Source of the DNA: Owenia fusiformis | Taxonomy: Eukaryota; Annelida; Polychaeta; Sabellida; Oweniidae | Direction: 5' to 3' | Assembly: GCA_903813345.2 (NCBI GenBank) | Contig: CAIIXF020000005.1 | Coordinates: 8,433,375-8,497,374 of the forward strand | Length of the DNA stretch: 64,000 nucleotides | In this document: one piece after another, positions 44,569 through 57,862 of the stretch | How the letters are laid out: every line of letters starts with the position of its first letter | Numbering within the stretch: the stretch's first letter is position 1 | The notes under the pieces: generated by a model | Seen by the model: only the letters and a program-made list of their open reading frames with translations | Told to the model about the DNA's origin: nothing | Database searches by the model: none | Position numbers and translations under genes: made by a program

Positions 44569-45214
44569 ACATGACAAAATGTCACCACCTAGTTTCTCAC
44601 AATATTATTAGTTCAATTAGTTGAATTTCTGAGATCTTGTAGATAATTTTGAAAAAAAACTTGTTGAAATTTGAAGCAAGTTAAAAATACCTTTTTTGAC
44701 CCTGAGAAGGTCATTGAAGGTGAAATCTCAAATCTAAAGTCAGATTTGAACTTGTGAGAACTTGTAGTTGATTTAAAAAAGAAATTGGTCATTTTGAAGC
44801 AAGTTGAAAAAATACCTTTTTGACCTTGAGAAGGTCATTGGAGGTTAAATATTTTTTGACCTTGAGAATGTCATTGAAGGTCAAATCTATAGTCAGAGTT
44901 GAAGTTTTAAGAACTTGTAGATGATTTTTGACCTTGAGGAGGTTATTGAAGGTCAAATCTCAAAGTCAGATTTGGACTTTTGAAAGACATTTTTAACCTT
45001 TTTCATTGAAGGTCAAATCTTAAATATAAAGTCAGATTTGAACTTCTGAAAACTTGTAGATGATTTTGAAAAATATTGAAGTCAGTCAAAACACTATTTG
45101 TTAAGTTATTGGAAGTTGTAAGAATATGTTAGACGCCAACCACCAATCGCAACCACTGCCACAAAAAAATGTAGTCCATAACAATATGTCACCACTTTTT
45201 GGTGGTGGCATAAC
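44569..45214. repeat. GGTGGTGACAT-family copy possibly split by 'gaccttgagaaggtcattg' repeats
   Basis: The left end 'atgcattaacatgacaaaat' and 'gtcaccacc' lies at 44571-44600. The matching right end 'atgtcaccactttttggtgg' and 'tggcata' lies at 45186-45213, preceded by 'gccaaccaccaatcgcaacc'. Between them, 44690-45020 holds four to five diverged units carrying 'tttgacc(t)tgagaaggtcattg', 'aaggtcaaatct', 'aaagtcagatttgaac' and 'aacttgtagatgatttt'. The repeat block may have inserted into, or been captured within, the smaller element. Confidence 0.55.
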
Positions 45215-45587
45215 ATACTCAAATGAAAATATACTCAAACGAGGCTGGAATAACTTTTGATGAATTAAACAACATGAAGTTCAACATTCTTGGAAATAAA
45301 GATTCTATTCTCATCTATGATCTACAAGGCTAAGGAACAGGCTCATTTGTTCATTTATTTTTATGAACATTCATGTGTTTTTAACACATTCCTTCAGTAA
45401 AAGTCCCACTATTTGGACCACTTAAACATTGTCTGTGATGTGCTTTGCATAATTGTTTATCGATGGCAACATTTGTCCAATCATTGGATTCTTGGCCTTT
45501 ATTTGTCATAATTCAATGACCAAACTAGACTCGCTTGAATGCTAGTTATGTGGTGTCAATATGATCAAATCTGTGTTCTTGTTTTGA

Positions 45588-47692
45588 TCAGGATGTAGTC
45601 TCAAAACTAGAATTTTCTTTATCTTCATCATCCATGGGCTGAATACTATCATCGTTCTGATTGGTCTGAGTTGTACTATTTAAATCATCATCATCTTCGT
45701 CATCATCATCATCTTCTGCATCCATGAGGAAAAGGCGGACACGGCGTCTGGATGAAAACAGCTGAAATAGAGAAAATCATTGAGAAACGAAAATGACCAG
45801 AAATTAAAGGCATAGTGCTAACTTTTATTAAAGAGTCAAATAAAGCGGGGAAGTCAAAGCATTACTAATAAAAATCACATAAATGAATTGAAGTTCATTT
45901 AGAATTAACAAATTTAAAATCAAATCCATGGCAAAATTTGAAATTCCTACACACCGACATCAGAGAACACATTTCCGGTTTTTCCATGATTATATCATGA
46001 ATTTGTCTAATATCTGCTTAATATGGTAGGCATATTTGTGTTGATCGTTAAATTACAAAATAGGTAGGGTAAAAGGATATGTCAAAGTCGTATGATCTTG
46101 TCCCAGAAGCAATAGTTTTTCATTTCTCTCGACTAGAATTCCTTAAAACATTTGAAAATGTGAATGTTAAAATATGCCAAAAGATACAGGAGTGTACATA
46201 GCTGTCAGGTGCTGCCATCTTTATATTGAGGCTTGAACTAAAACACAGCCTTGGGGCTAGTGTCATATACTTACTACACAGGCAGAGTTCCTAGTGCCAC
46301 TGACAGCCAATGAGAGGGGTTTCATATTCTCCAAACGTCGTAGCTGACTTCCCTCTAAGCAGGTGCCTCCATCCAATGTCTGAACATCTTTTCTCTCAAC
46401 TGGATCAAGAAGGCAGTGAAAACATAACTCAAGTTGTTACAACCATCATAAGCCATAAAAACAAAGTTATACTCAATTTGTAGACCCTACCATATACCTT
46501 TATCTCAGAATCTAAATACAATAAAATGTATCACTTTTTTGAACATATTCCTACCATGTATGATTTGTTTCTCATCAATAAGCATCATTTTTACTTTTTG
46601 AGGATTTCATTTGTAATTCATGTTATTGTACATAAGTGCTATCTGGGATGAATATAATAAAGATGGAAATGGCCCATGCTTTCTTATAGAGAAACAAAAT
46701 CAAAGTATAGGGATGGTGCGAATTCAAAAGAAATTCACTTATTTTGTTTTAAGAAATGAATTGAGAAATTATACAAGGCATTAACATGCAAAATGTCACC
46801 ACCATTTGTTACAGGTGCCAACTGCCGATCGACAACCACAGATCGCCAACCACTGATACAGAGATCATAAAAATATGTCACCAATTTTTGGTGGTGACAT
46901 AATAAATGTACAATTTGGATTTACGTACTTGCATAATCTAACCCATCTACTAATGGTGTCCACATAGTTTCTGGAATGTCCCCTAGAGGGAACTGTATCA
47001 GCACCCCTAGTCCATCTTCAGTCGTCTCTAAAAGCAGGAATGATATTGTGGATTCATCGTAGAAGGAAACATCCAGTATCTGGTGCCGATCACAACTGGA
47101 AAACACAATGAAAAAAAGATTTATTAAATAAGTTCTATTGCATCAATTGTATTGTCATAATGTTTTGCCTGCCTAAAGATACATTATCTGAGGAAGTATG
47201 TACTTGCATCTGGTAGAAATGAGACTAACCAGTGAGCAACTTCAATAAATGAATCAGACACGGCATATGAATTTAACAAGGCATTTAACATGAAAAATGT
47301 CACCACCTGTCATTTGTCACAGATGCCAACCACCGAATGCTGAACACAAACCACCTACCGCCGAACACCATCCACAAAAAATTTGGAGACTAAAACCTTT
47401 GGGTCTGTAAAACAGATTTCTTTGTGAGGAGAAGTAACAACACAGTGATTTGGTAGTTGCGTGAGCCGTAGAGGGACTCGGCCAGGATTAACCCCACAGA
47501 GCTTCTGACCCTCATGCTATGGACCTCCTGCATGCAGAACAGAACAGTATTAAATGCTGAGAAAGAAACATCTCCATACTGACTAAGTACCAAACGAGGA
47601 GATTTTCCAATACCAGTATCTTTACAGTAGGCAATGCCATCTAGGGCAACCATCAGAGATACAGGTGGAGGTTTAACCTCTACTGGTGGCGC
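45588..47692 (-). CDS. ANAPC4: ANAPC4, anaphase-promoting complex subunit 4, C-terminal exons only
   Basis: Coding exons: 47692 (approximate)-47439, 47095-46929, 46399-46275, 45761-45588, in phase under the chosen donors. The two middle exons give DRHQILDVSFYDESTISFLL, EDGLGVLIQFPLGD and LENMKPLSLAVSGTRNSACV. The last exon gives FSSRRRVRLFLMDAEDDDDD and ends in an acidic Asp/Glu tail. This matches the C-terminal half of APC4, whose WD40-like and helical parts scaffold the APC/C ubiquitin ligase. The first listed exon (KAPPVEVKPPPVSLMVALDG ... ) fits by phase and position but is weakly similar, and its acceptor (ttggaag) is poor. No further 5' exon was found in the remaining 16 kb, so the gene is partial in this window or truncated. 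Confidence 0.78.
46774..46904 (+). repeat. GGTGGTGACAT-family repeat, full copy
   Basis: 'caaggcattaacatgcaaaa' and 'tgtcaccacc' at the left, 'tttttggtggtgacataat' at the right, 131 bp. The middle has 'gccaactgccgatcgacaac' and similar low-complexity CCAAC units. Lies in an ANAPC4 intron, about 25 bp from the donor of the 47095-46929 exon. Confidence 0.8.
47277..47395 (+). repeat. GGTGGTGACAT-family repeat, right end missing
   Basis: 'caaggcatttaacatgaaaa' and 'atgtcaccacctgtcatttg', then CCGAA/CCACC units, ending in 'ccacaaaaaatttggagact'. The terminal 'ggtggtgacat' is absent. It lies directly downstream of an ANAPC4 exon. Confidence 0.7.
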
Positions 47693-48633
47693 CTTCCAAT
47701 AATAATCTTATATAGTCGGACCATGGGCAAAGTCCCACTGCATAGCCCCCGAAATTCGAGGAAGGAGACTACTGATGATGTATCTCGGTAGCCAGAATTG
47801 ATGAGCACTTTGTGTTTTTATCTATAAAATGTAACCTCCTGTGGTGGTCACATGAAACAATGTTGACATACATAACTCTTCATATTGGTCACTAATTTAC
47901 ATGTTGTACATACAGAATATTTTGACTTAGAAACATAAAATATGGATAACCACATCTTCAAAAACCCCTCTTCAAAAATGTGCTTAAATATCAAAACGAA
48001 GCCCAAGCAGACTGACGAGTATTCAAAATACTAATAGATTCCTCATAAAGTCTTGTAAAATATGACATTTGGCCATGAAATAATTGAAATAATTACAACG
48101 TAAAACCACTAGGTTCTTTGCCTGAGGGTTAAGAATTATAATATACTTTGACCCCAGACCTGACCCTTCATGGCCAAACATTGCATATTTAGCGTATTGT
48201 AGATAATCACTGTAATTTTAGTTCATTTTGAAATCATTAGGAACCAGTTTACAAAATAGTGTCCCATCTGTGGTAGTCAGGTAGAATACTTTGGTAAAAG
48301 AGCAATGTGTTATTAAAGAGACGCCATGTTAACAATACAATGTACACGTTTCATAATTACTACTTTAAGCTCAACATTTTTTCCTCGTTTTATCAGTAAT
48401 AGTATCAAAGTTCAAGAATTACTGTAATTTAACTTATTTGATAAATATATGGTAAAGTTCAAAGTATTTTGAAATACCTCTGTTTTGAAAAGTGCAACTG
48501 CCATATTTTGATATTTATATTATTTTCCTGACAATATTATGGTACAAACTTAGAGATAATGGTCATGCCCTTTTCATAGATTTTATTTGTACCAAGTCTG
48601 TTGATGGTGCAATATTCAGATTATTATGAAAAA

Positions 48634-49348
48634 AAGGATTGGTATCGATATGGAGAACTGAATTCAACAATGTTTTTCTCTTAAACCAATCATTGAAAAC
48701 ATTCTGTATTTTATGTAATGTTGACTGATTGACAACAATTTAATGCGAAAATCATTTAGAAATATTTTATATAACTGCTTTTGTTAACATTTTTTGTTTT
48801 TTAGTGCAATTGTTTTTGCTCCTTTCTACCAATTCTTGAGAATGAAATAAAATGTCTTTCCGAACCTTGTTGGAACAAAATAGCATATACAACATGTTTT
48901 TAGACCTCTCAATATTATACTTATACAAAGGAATTTTAGGTTGATTTTAAAAAAGTATTCAAAAAATTAAAACAAAATCCCCAAAAAAAGATAAAAATCA
49001 AGATAAACCTTTTATTTCATTAACAAGATACTTTTTTAAAATCAACCAAAATTTCCTTTGTACAATTACAATATTGAGAGACCTAAACATGTTTTGTTTA
49101 TGTCGTTTTGTTCCAATGAGGTTCGGAAAGATGTTTCATTTCACTCTGGAAACACGATACCAAGAACAAAACAAGTATTTGATGTGTTTTCTAAAACAAT
49201 ATAGATGAAAGTATATATATATATATTTCAAATTATATTGTTACTATTCAAAAGATGACCATTAAATAGACAATGTGTTAAATTTTTAGTTTTTTCTTTT
49301 AAGAGAAACGTGTGTTCAAAAAGTTCTCCATATCGATACCACTCCTTT
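48634..49348. repeat. 715-bp imperfect palindrome (fold-back element)
   Basis: The outer arms are 'ggtatcgatatggagaact' (48641) and its exact complement 'agttctccatatcgatacc' (49322-49340). Inner arms pair 'gtctttccgaacct'/'aggttcggaaagat', 'aacatgtttttagacctctc'/'gagagacctaaacatg' and 'aggttgattttaaaaaagta'/'tacttttttaaaatcaacc'. The centre is near 48985. No open frame. Confidence 0.8.
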
Positions 49349-50322
49349 AATTATTTTAGGATTATTTAGGATCAAAACACAGATACTGGCCTTTTTATTG
49401 AAAATACCAACTGGCTTTTTTATCTGTTTTATTTAATACTAATTTCCACCAACCACACGCTATATCACACAGAATGAATATGAAAATCAGTGTGAGATGA
49501 TTGTATCTAAGCAAACATAACCAATGCGAGAAAAATTGAAATAACTCACAATAAAAAAGTGTGAAATGCTTTCTGTATTCAGAAAGTGGAAGAGCTTATA
49601 AACAAATTATTCAGTCAATTAGCACTCAAAGTTGTAAAAACTCATGTAGAAAATTGGTAAAAAATGAACAATTCATCAAAAGAATAAGTCAAATTACAAA
49701 TCGGACTTATACATGACTAACATCACACGCTTATACCAGGTACATAGCAAAATATTGTAAAACTATTTATATTGTCTTTATTTTATTTGAAGTTATAGCA
49801 TCAACACAAACGTCAATTTTCATAAAAAATATCTTAAAAGTTAGTATAGTATGTAAGAGAATGTTGTTTTTCCTTTTTTGTTTATCTAATTAATAAAAAA
49901 TAAATTGTGTTCCTAAAATTACATCCTCACTGGCAGTTCATGTATCACGATACAAAATGTTCACAGCTATACAATTTCTAGTCAAGTTGTACATGAATTT
50001 GCTTCACAATCTAACATTGATAGTTTAAATACCCCAGAAATGATCATTAAAAGCAACATTAATCTCCATACTAAATAGAAGCAATAGATTGATGGAATCA
50101 CCAAGGGAACTGGGAGCTAGGATCAGACATGTACCTCTTTGTAAAGGAGTTACATTTACAAGTAAACCTTAATTGAACAGGGAAACTCATAGCAACACGA
50201 TTTGCAATCAAAGGGGGGCGTATATACAGTTTTCAGAAACATTGCAGATTATATTCAATCAAGATACTAACTCATACATTTTTGTTGTAGTGTTTTTTCT
50301 TCCATATATTACAATAGAAACA
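49349..50322. other. Gene-free AT-rich sequence
   Basis: No reading frame, RNA gene or transposon end recognised. Could be intron of ANAPC4 if its 5' exons lie beyond the right edge. Confidence 0.4.
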
Positions 50323-50500
50323 CAAGGCAATAACATACCAAATGTCACCACCGGCCATTTGTTACAGACACCAAACACCAAACAGCTGGACACCAACCAC
50401 TGAACACCAAACAGCTGGACACCAACCACTGAACACCAACCATCGCCACAATAAATGGGGACAACAACAATATGTCACCACTTCTGGTGTTGACATAATA
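50323..50500 (+). repeat. GGTGGTGACAT-family repeat with CCAACCACTGAACA units
   Basis: Starts 'caaggcaataacataccaaa' and 'tgtcaccacc', contains 'aacagctggacaccaaccac' duplicated in tandem, and ends 'tatgtcaccacttctggtgt' followed by 'tgacataata'. The right end keeps both arms of the short terminal palindrome. Confidence 0.8.
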
Positions 50501-52096
50501 ACTAGATACAACAAATAGAAATGTCTGAATGAAATTTTTTCAGATTGGACTAAGAAAGTTTTGGTGTTTTCATCTGTGTGAGCTTAGATTATCTACCAGA
50601 AAATGAGTGACCACACCTTCAGTTTATAAATCATGAAGGCTGAAATTCTTATATTGGAATTTATGTCCATGTTAATTTTTAAACACAGTGCTGGAAAGAC
50701 CCTGGTTTTGGGATGCTCCTTTAAAAGACATAAACAGCAATAGATGCATTAGGGTGGAAAATTAAAGAGCAAGACTTCAAGCCAATCAAAGTGTGATAAA
50801 TATGAACATATGAAACATGACATTAAAAATGTTTCTTTGAACTATGAATTTTTAATGGAATGGTATGTTTTAATGAAACAAGACTTAAATTATTATTACA
50901 GATATACTGTACAGTATATTGTATATTATGTGACTTTGTGAAGAAACTTAAAAATTCTTTTTTATTTTATTTTTTTCATTATTTTTATGGAATAATACTT
51001 ATTGTTATTCCCTGGTAATTTGTATGGTAAAACATTGAAAAGGGATATAAATCTGTATTAAAAGCACCTGAATCGAATCGCAAAATAATGAGAACATGAG
51101 ATTTGTATTTATGATTTCATCAGATGCATTCATTATTGAATCACAATCCTCAAATATGATCATATGACTAACTTATTCTAGATTCTAAGAAAGTAAATCA
51201 CCGAACATCTAAAACTGACAGATGGACTATCAATGAGGATAATTTTACATGGCTCAAGTTATTTTCCATAAAATTGTCTCTGAATCATCCCCTGCTGGGG
51301 TAGGGCAAACAGGGCAGTCCTGTAGCTTAAGGCAACCTCATTGAGATATACCGGGCAACTAACCTTTAAACACTGGCACAATGGCGGCCAATACCCCTCA
51401 CTGATACCCTTATAATGCTTATATTTTTTATAGTGCATTACTATTAGAAAATGAGAAACTAGCTAGATGGGAACAGAAGTCAAATCAGAAATTGTATGAA
51501 TATTCAAAAAAAATTAACGACTTTTTCAGTTTTTCAGAGGGAATGAAAAAAATGTAACAACGGAAGAATATCCATTATGAGGGCTACCCTGTTGGGATCC
51601 CGGGGCATAGAATGCTGTTTAAAGACCCAAATGAGCTGTATTCTGCCAATGAACATTTGTAAGGTCCTGCTAATGTAATCGACTCAATAGCTGAGCAACC
51701 ATCTGATGCATTGGAAGGCTAATAGCCCCAGTGAGGGGGCATCAATGGGCTGTGAAGACATCATTGACCATAATTAGGACTACATAATGCTGGCACATTT
51801 AAGCTAAAGTGAGGACACATGCCTCATACCCATATAGAGAGGTGGAGCGTGTATGTTGGTAACTACACCAACACCTCAATAAATATGGTATCAGCACCAG
51901 TATGTGGTTTGCATCCATCTGTATGCTATAACATACATTATACCACTTCCTTCATTGATAGAATGGTCCATTCGGTATATCATGTACCTTATGCATTATA
52001 TATCATTTAATTTCAATTGACTAAATGGTCTAATAATCAAACAAAAAAATGTTATGATGTACTATTGTATAGACCCAAAAGCAGCATAAGTATATA
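50501..52096. other. Gene-free sequence with G+C-richer patches
   Basis: No coding or RNA gene recognised. 51290-51410 and 51585-51800 are G+C-richer and less repetitive than the surroundings (e.g. 'gatcccggggcatagaatgc', 'agccccagtgagggggcatc'). They are stop-rich in all frames and match no transposon end I know, so they are candidate non-coding regulatory sequence. Confidence 0.35.
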
Positions 52097-52213
52097 AGAC
52101 ATTAACATGCAAAATGTCACAACCTCCCATTTGTTACAGACACTGACCACCAAACACCAACCATGGTCCACAAAAAAGTTGGAAACTATAACACACTTCT
52201 GGTGGTGAAATAA
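52097..52213 (+). repeat. GGTGGTGACAT-family repeat
   Basis: 'gacattaacatgcaaaatgt' and 'cacaacctcccatttgttac' at the left, 'gttggaaactataacacact' and 'tctggtggtgaaataataa' at the right. Short version without internal amplification. Confidence 0.75.
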
Positions 52214-54017
52214 TAACAAAATCATCTCAAAGATTATATCATAGGACAGCTTAGACAATCTATCATGCTATTTTTTGGTTTGAATATACATGTAGACTAA
52301 TATACATGTATAAATATAACAGTAAAATGTTCACAAAAATGGAAAAATCTTAATTTTAAAGAAGTTTTGTAAAGCCACAAGCTTGCATTTTTGGAAATTT
52401 TCAGCAATTCTGTGCCAAAACTCCATTTTAAAAAAGAAATTTGCAATTAAAAAAGCAATAGGACACCTAATTACTGCATTAGTAAAAAACAAACTAAAAT
52501 AAACTCATCACATTTTTCAGAATGTCCGAATTAAGCAACAGAAGGTGGCAATAAGGAAAATCATATAATTTCAGCTAAGGGCTCTTATGTTTTACTTCCA
52601 GTACCCCCTAGTGGGACATTTAGCCCCCATCTGGGTTCCCCACTACATCAACAATTCACTATTATCAATGATTTGCTGTATTTATTTCAAATTAACAAAA
52701 TACAGCCAGGAGTTTGATGTATGAAATTGAAATCACCTAGTGTATATTTCTTCTATTATCAATGCTTTGCAGTGTTATTTTCAAATTATCTAAATGAATA
52801 ATACATTTAAAGTGTGAAATTGGAATTGTTTGAATAAAACACAATGGTTTATACTAGAGTGACCCACCAAAGGGTTGGTTTTGATAGAACCAATTAAAAT
52901 CGAAATGTCTTTAGTGTTTATCGAAGGATTCTTGATTTTTAATTTTTTTTACTAATCCTAAGCAAATGTAAACTTAAAATTAATTAAAAAATACACACGT
53001 AGTGATTTTTAAGTTTAATAACATTTTCCAGAATTAAATGTTGAGTTGCAAATTTTCCTTGTTTTGGTTTAACCAGCATTTTAAGACAGCTTTAAGACAT
53101 TAACATCAATATGCATATTCTTAATAAAAAGTATCAAAAGTATATAGAAAAAATGTGGAACGATTTGTCTTCAAGCTAAATCTGTACTTGACTTTTTCTA
53201 TATATTCTATACTAAGTCCTTCAAATAAAAACTTAACTAGTTTTAAAAAGCCAAAACATATTTTAACAGGTATCTTCAGAAGTCAAAAAGCTGTGAGAAA
53301 AATGAGTTGATTGGGACCAGTGACACTGTGACAAATTACGCTGTTGTGCTTTCTTCTTATTTTATTGCATTTTTATTGCTTTCTTTCAAATCTAGCGAAA
53401 GTGTGAAATTGCGTTGTTATGGTACCTAATTGTCGCACAATGCTGACTGTCTCTCCTTAGAGAATCTTGTTGAAAAAATGCAGCAAAAAGCGTCCATCAT
53501 TAAATTTCTCTTTGAAAATATCGCCTCAGATCTAGCGTTCATTCATTTTTACAAAATTAGCGGAAAACTTGTGAGACAGCCAGAAAAAATCTGATCTATG
53601 CACTTTTGATATCAACTTGCAAATAGAACATGGACAAAACATTTAGTCTAATGCATTGAAATGACCTTTAACTCACTTTTTAGACCCTAGAAGTTAATCC
53701 TATGGAGTTTATTAAGTGGAAAATTCTGCTTTTGGTCCATGAAATTGATAGGGCAATTCTACACAAAACGAGTGACACTCAGAATTGCCATAAAAATCAA
53801 ATGTGCATTTTGCTTTATGAGTGTGAGGTTAAGTGTAAGATAGTCCTATATGTCATCTCTAAGACAGACATTCTCTTATTGAAAATATCATATAAAAAGT
53901 TTTAAAAAATTAAAAACACAAGCAAATTCATAGTTTGTTCTCACATATTTGTTTAACTGAATAGAAAGTAAGAGAATAATGAAACTCTGACTTAATTCCC
54001 ATTGACACAATGTTAAA
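52214..54017. other. Gene-free AT-rich sequence
   Basis: Stop-rich in all frames apart from a 67-codon frame at 53702-53905 with no recognised domain. One G+C-richer patch at 52560-52660 ('accccctagtgggacattta'). No transposon ends recognised. Confidence 0.4.
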
Positions 54018-54078
54018 CAAGGCATTACCATGCAAAATGTCACCACCATCTACAAAAAAAAGGGTGGTAGTGACATAA
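54018..54078 (+). repeat. GGTGGTGACAT-family repeat, 61-bp minimal form
   Basis: 'caaggcattaccatgcaaaa' and 'tgtcaccaccatctac' joined almost directly to 'agggtggtagtgacata'. The internal CCAAC-type units are absent, so only the two ends remain. Confidence 0.75.
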
Positions 54079-57000
54079 AAATCTTTAGAAATTGGTTTTG
54101 TTTTTAAGATCAAGATCCAAGGTTAAATTGTGCTCCACATGTCAATAAGATTGTCTAGTTGCATGCCAATGGAGTTTTACATTAATTCAATTGGAAATAT
54201 TTAATAAATCAAGAAATTAATCCTATTGTCAAAGTATTCCTGATGGTAAAATGTATTAGAAATTCTATCAAATAAATAATACATCAAAACACTGTTGATA
54301 ATAATCCTAGCCTGTTTCAGGATCAGTTATTTGAAACAGAATTACAAATGTTCATTTAATGTTATTTTTTTATTCAAAATTCTCAGCAAGTATTTATGTT
54401 TACTTGTTACAGTTCCGAGTATAATTTCAGTAGATCCGAGCAAATCAAGACAATGTATGTCTTCAGGCTGAACATTCCAGTCTTTTGTCTCCACTATTCA
54501 ACTCAATTTCTTTAGTCAATAAAACTTCATGGCCTCTTCAATTTTCCAATGAAATTATTGTTTTCACCACATCCATCCAACCTATAAATGTTTTGCCTAC
54601 TTTATAACAATGGACCAAATGGTCATTTTTTGAACTGGACATTTTTCCGCGGCTTGAATATCTCAACAATCATCATCAAGAAGACAATTAAAGTTTTTTA
54701 ATTCAACAATGGTTCTAAGGCTATTCATATTGTTGAAGAGGAAAAATATCAATTATGATATGTCAAAAGTAATTTTTGACCAAGTGAGCAAGTTTCATTT
54801 TTAATCTCTCCGAGTGTCAAAAATGACCAGGGGTCCCCAGTAAACATGATAATTACTTGTCTGGTGGCTTATAAAAATACATCTAGGTGTTAAATGTGAC
54901 AAAAAAACGAGATAGGATTTCAGTAGATGGACAATGGTCAAAGTAAACTTGCGAAAACCTTAACAGAAGGTGTGAGAAGGATTTTTTAATGAAAATAATT
55001 AATTGTCAAAAAAATATTAATGATAAGTTTTTTCTGTCCGAGGGGTCTCAGGTTGATTGACAGCTTCAGTGAGAAATTGTTTCAATTAAATAAAACAAGT
55101 TTTCATTTTGGGTGTGAAACCTCCGAAGGTAACCTCTCCCTGCATGCTTTCCGAAACAATAGGATCAGGATGAATTGGTTTTGGGTCCCACGATAAACTT
55201 TCAAACATTAGAGCAATTATCTTCAAAATTTATATGTAATTGACAAAAATAGAAATAATAGTGTGGGACTTGATTCTTCAAAAATATTATGAACTATAAT
55301 TTCAGAAATTCGATTTTTATGTCTCATGATTCTGCTAAAAGACACAATTTGCAATATCCAAAAAAGCAAGTTAGCAAAATAGAATGAGGAAACAAAAACA
55401 CTTTCCAAGCATAAACAGCATTTAAAAACAACATAACTCACTCACATAGCACTTTTTCAATTGTGCAAGTTTTTAGGTTCACATCATATCATTTAAATGC
55501 CAAGAGTCATATGGAGCACTTATCATGTCATCTTTCAGATTGAACCCTATATTGCATTTAAAATTGATAGCTAAGAAGCTACATTGACTTCTAAAGTTTC
55601 ATCCATTGTGATGATTAATGGAATAAATTGCAAGAAAGTTCAATGATTCAGTGAAGAAAATCATGACTCCATTGTCAACATTAGCTAAATTACCAAATAT
55701 CTGATGAACATAATATCAAGGTGCCTATTTTTTAAAATGAGAAATTGAGCAATATAGAGTCAAAATATCAAGGATGAAACTACACAGGTATTGGGGTAAC
55801 ATTCTAAATTGTACAGAAATGCAAGAAAATCAAACATTTCCCAAAAAGTTTAGAGAGAAAATGACTAGATTGAGGAAAGACACACAGATTTAACACAAGG
55901 GTTATCAGATCACACAGGTCTTTCATTGGTAGAAAACACAGAAATGATTTTAATATTTCCTATGTAGCTTAAAGGCCGAGGAACTTGATACTCTGGCCCA
56001 CAATTAAGCTTCAATTATCTGAATTCTATTTAACATTAGCGGACTGATACTGCAATTGTCTTGTCAGGAACAACTGTTTGATTTTGGGAGTCACTAGCAA
56101 CTTTGAAAAACCGAACATGAAAATCAATCCAAAGATTCCTCTATTATACTGTTACTTTAAAAAGATCTTGTTCTGAAAAAATGTATTTGCAATTTAGACA
56201 TGTTAGATAAGCACCCGGATTTTTCATTTGCATAATGAAGCCTTTGATGTAATTAAGAATGCAACGTTACCTAGACAACGTACCTAAGTGATGCCTCACG
56301 AGGATAACAAATGATGACACATATAGGAAATAGATGACAACTAATTGAGGGGGTCAGTTCAAGTGACAGGATCCCTAGGGGACCAGGGCAAAATCTGACC
56401 CCCAGGAGTATGGCTCACATAACAGAATGACATTTATGAGTTTCTTCAAAACAAACTAATCATGAGAATCTCCAATTTTCCCCTAGTTTTCAAAAACACA
56501 AATACTCAAAATGACCTCTAGCTTTGCTACATTTCAATACATTTCTCGATTACTGGAAGATTTATTAATTGCATCCTATCATAAATAACGGACAACAATA
56601 TCACATTTATTTTCTAATAAAAATACTGGTTTTATTATCATCGTGATTACATTACCGGTCAAGTGTGAGAGGAGGAAGGGAAAAGTTCAGCCCCTTTGCA
56701 TAAGATTTTTCTCTGGTCATTCTATTTCACTCAATTTCTCTCTAAAATTTCAATAAAACACTTCATTCCTTGTGTTTCCATACAATTTAAAGTTCAATCT
56801 GTATGCTCATTGCCTTTATTCCAAGATTATTTGTTATTTTCACATAAAATTTGCAAATGAAAACAACAGCCATGATCTTTTATGGCTAGGTCACCAACAT
56901 TTCAGTGACCACTTATAATACGCTAAGTTACCCATAGGTCTCAGGGTGAGGCACCAGTATTCAGAAAAACCAGAATCATTTGTTAGCAAAAATTATGGTC

Positions 57001-57744
57001 AAATTATAGAATCTCCAATATATAATGTTTCCCTTATACTTCAAACAAAATTCCAAAAATAGTAATTTGTCGGAAAAATAAATTAAAGATAAAAAGAGTA
57101 AAGATAAAGAATGCATGTGTATCAATCACATATATAATGAAAGCAAATTACAGAAAACAATACATGTATATTATCAACGCCATCAAAATATTTATAGTTT
57201 AAATTTTGAAAGGGATTGAGCAATTAGTTGAGAGTTGCTGGGTAATTGGGTTGGGGGTCGGGAGGTGACTTCATGTTGCACAGAAACTGATTTGCCATTT
57301 TATTGGCTTGACCCCCCAGGACCCCCACAATCTGGACTCCCCTAACTGCCAACATGGGCTCTGTCAGGATCTTGTTACGACTTTGTCTATATTGCTTGGT
57401 TAAGCTATGAGGTACTTACCACAATAGAGGAACCACACAAAGCAACAGGAGAAGTCTCTTAGCTTATTCATCTTTCCTCTCATCGTATTACATGTAGTTA
57501 TATGATCATTTGATCAGATTAATTATATCTCCGATTCTGACATGTTTGTTTTTTATAATATAAGACACCTCATTTCTGTTATTTTGTCTGTATTTCTCTC
57601 TAATGTTATCTGTTGGCTAGTGTGCCATAAATAAGGAATCATTATTTGATTAACCATTCTAACAAACTAAACACAAAACTGACAAAGATTATCCAAAGAG
57701 TTAAATGCAAGTTAAAAAAAACAGCAAAAAGCACAACAAATAAA
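54079..57744. other. Gene-free region, candidate regulatory landscape
   Basis: No gene found. The sequence is AT-rich, poor in recognisable transposons, with frequent ATTA/TAAT cores and occasional G+C-rich patches (56340-56400, 'gggggtcagttcaagtgaca'; 57240-57365, 'ttgggggtcgggaggtgac'). No frame of useful length. Confidence 0.35.
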
Positions 57745-57862
57745 CAAGGCAAGGCAAATTATCACTGACTCCAACTGCCAAACACCAAACTCCAAATGCT
57801 GACCACTGAACAACATCCATAAAAATGTTGGATGCTATAACAACATTTTGGTGGTGACATAA
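57745..57862 (+). repeat. GGTGGTGACAT-family repeat, left end eroded
   Basis: 'caaggcaaggcaaattatca' at the left is diverged. The centre has 'aacaccaaactccaaatgct' and 'gaccactgaacaacatcc', and the right end 'attttggtggtgacata' is intact. Confidence 0.7.
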
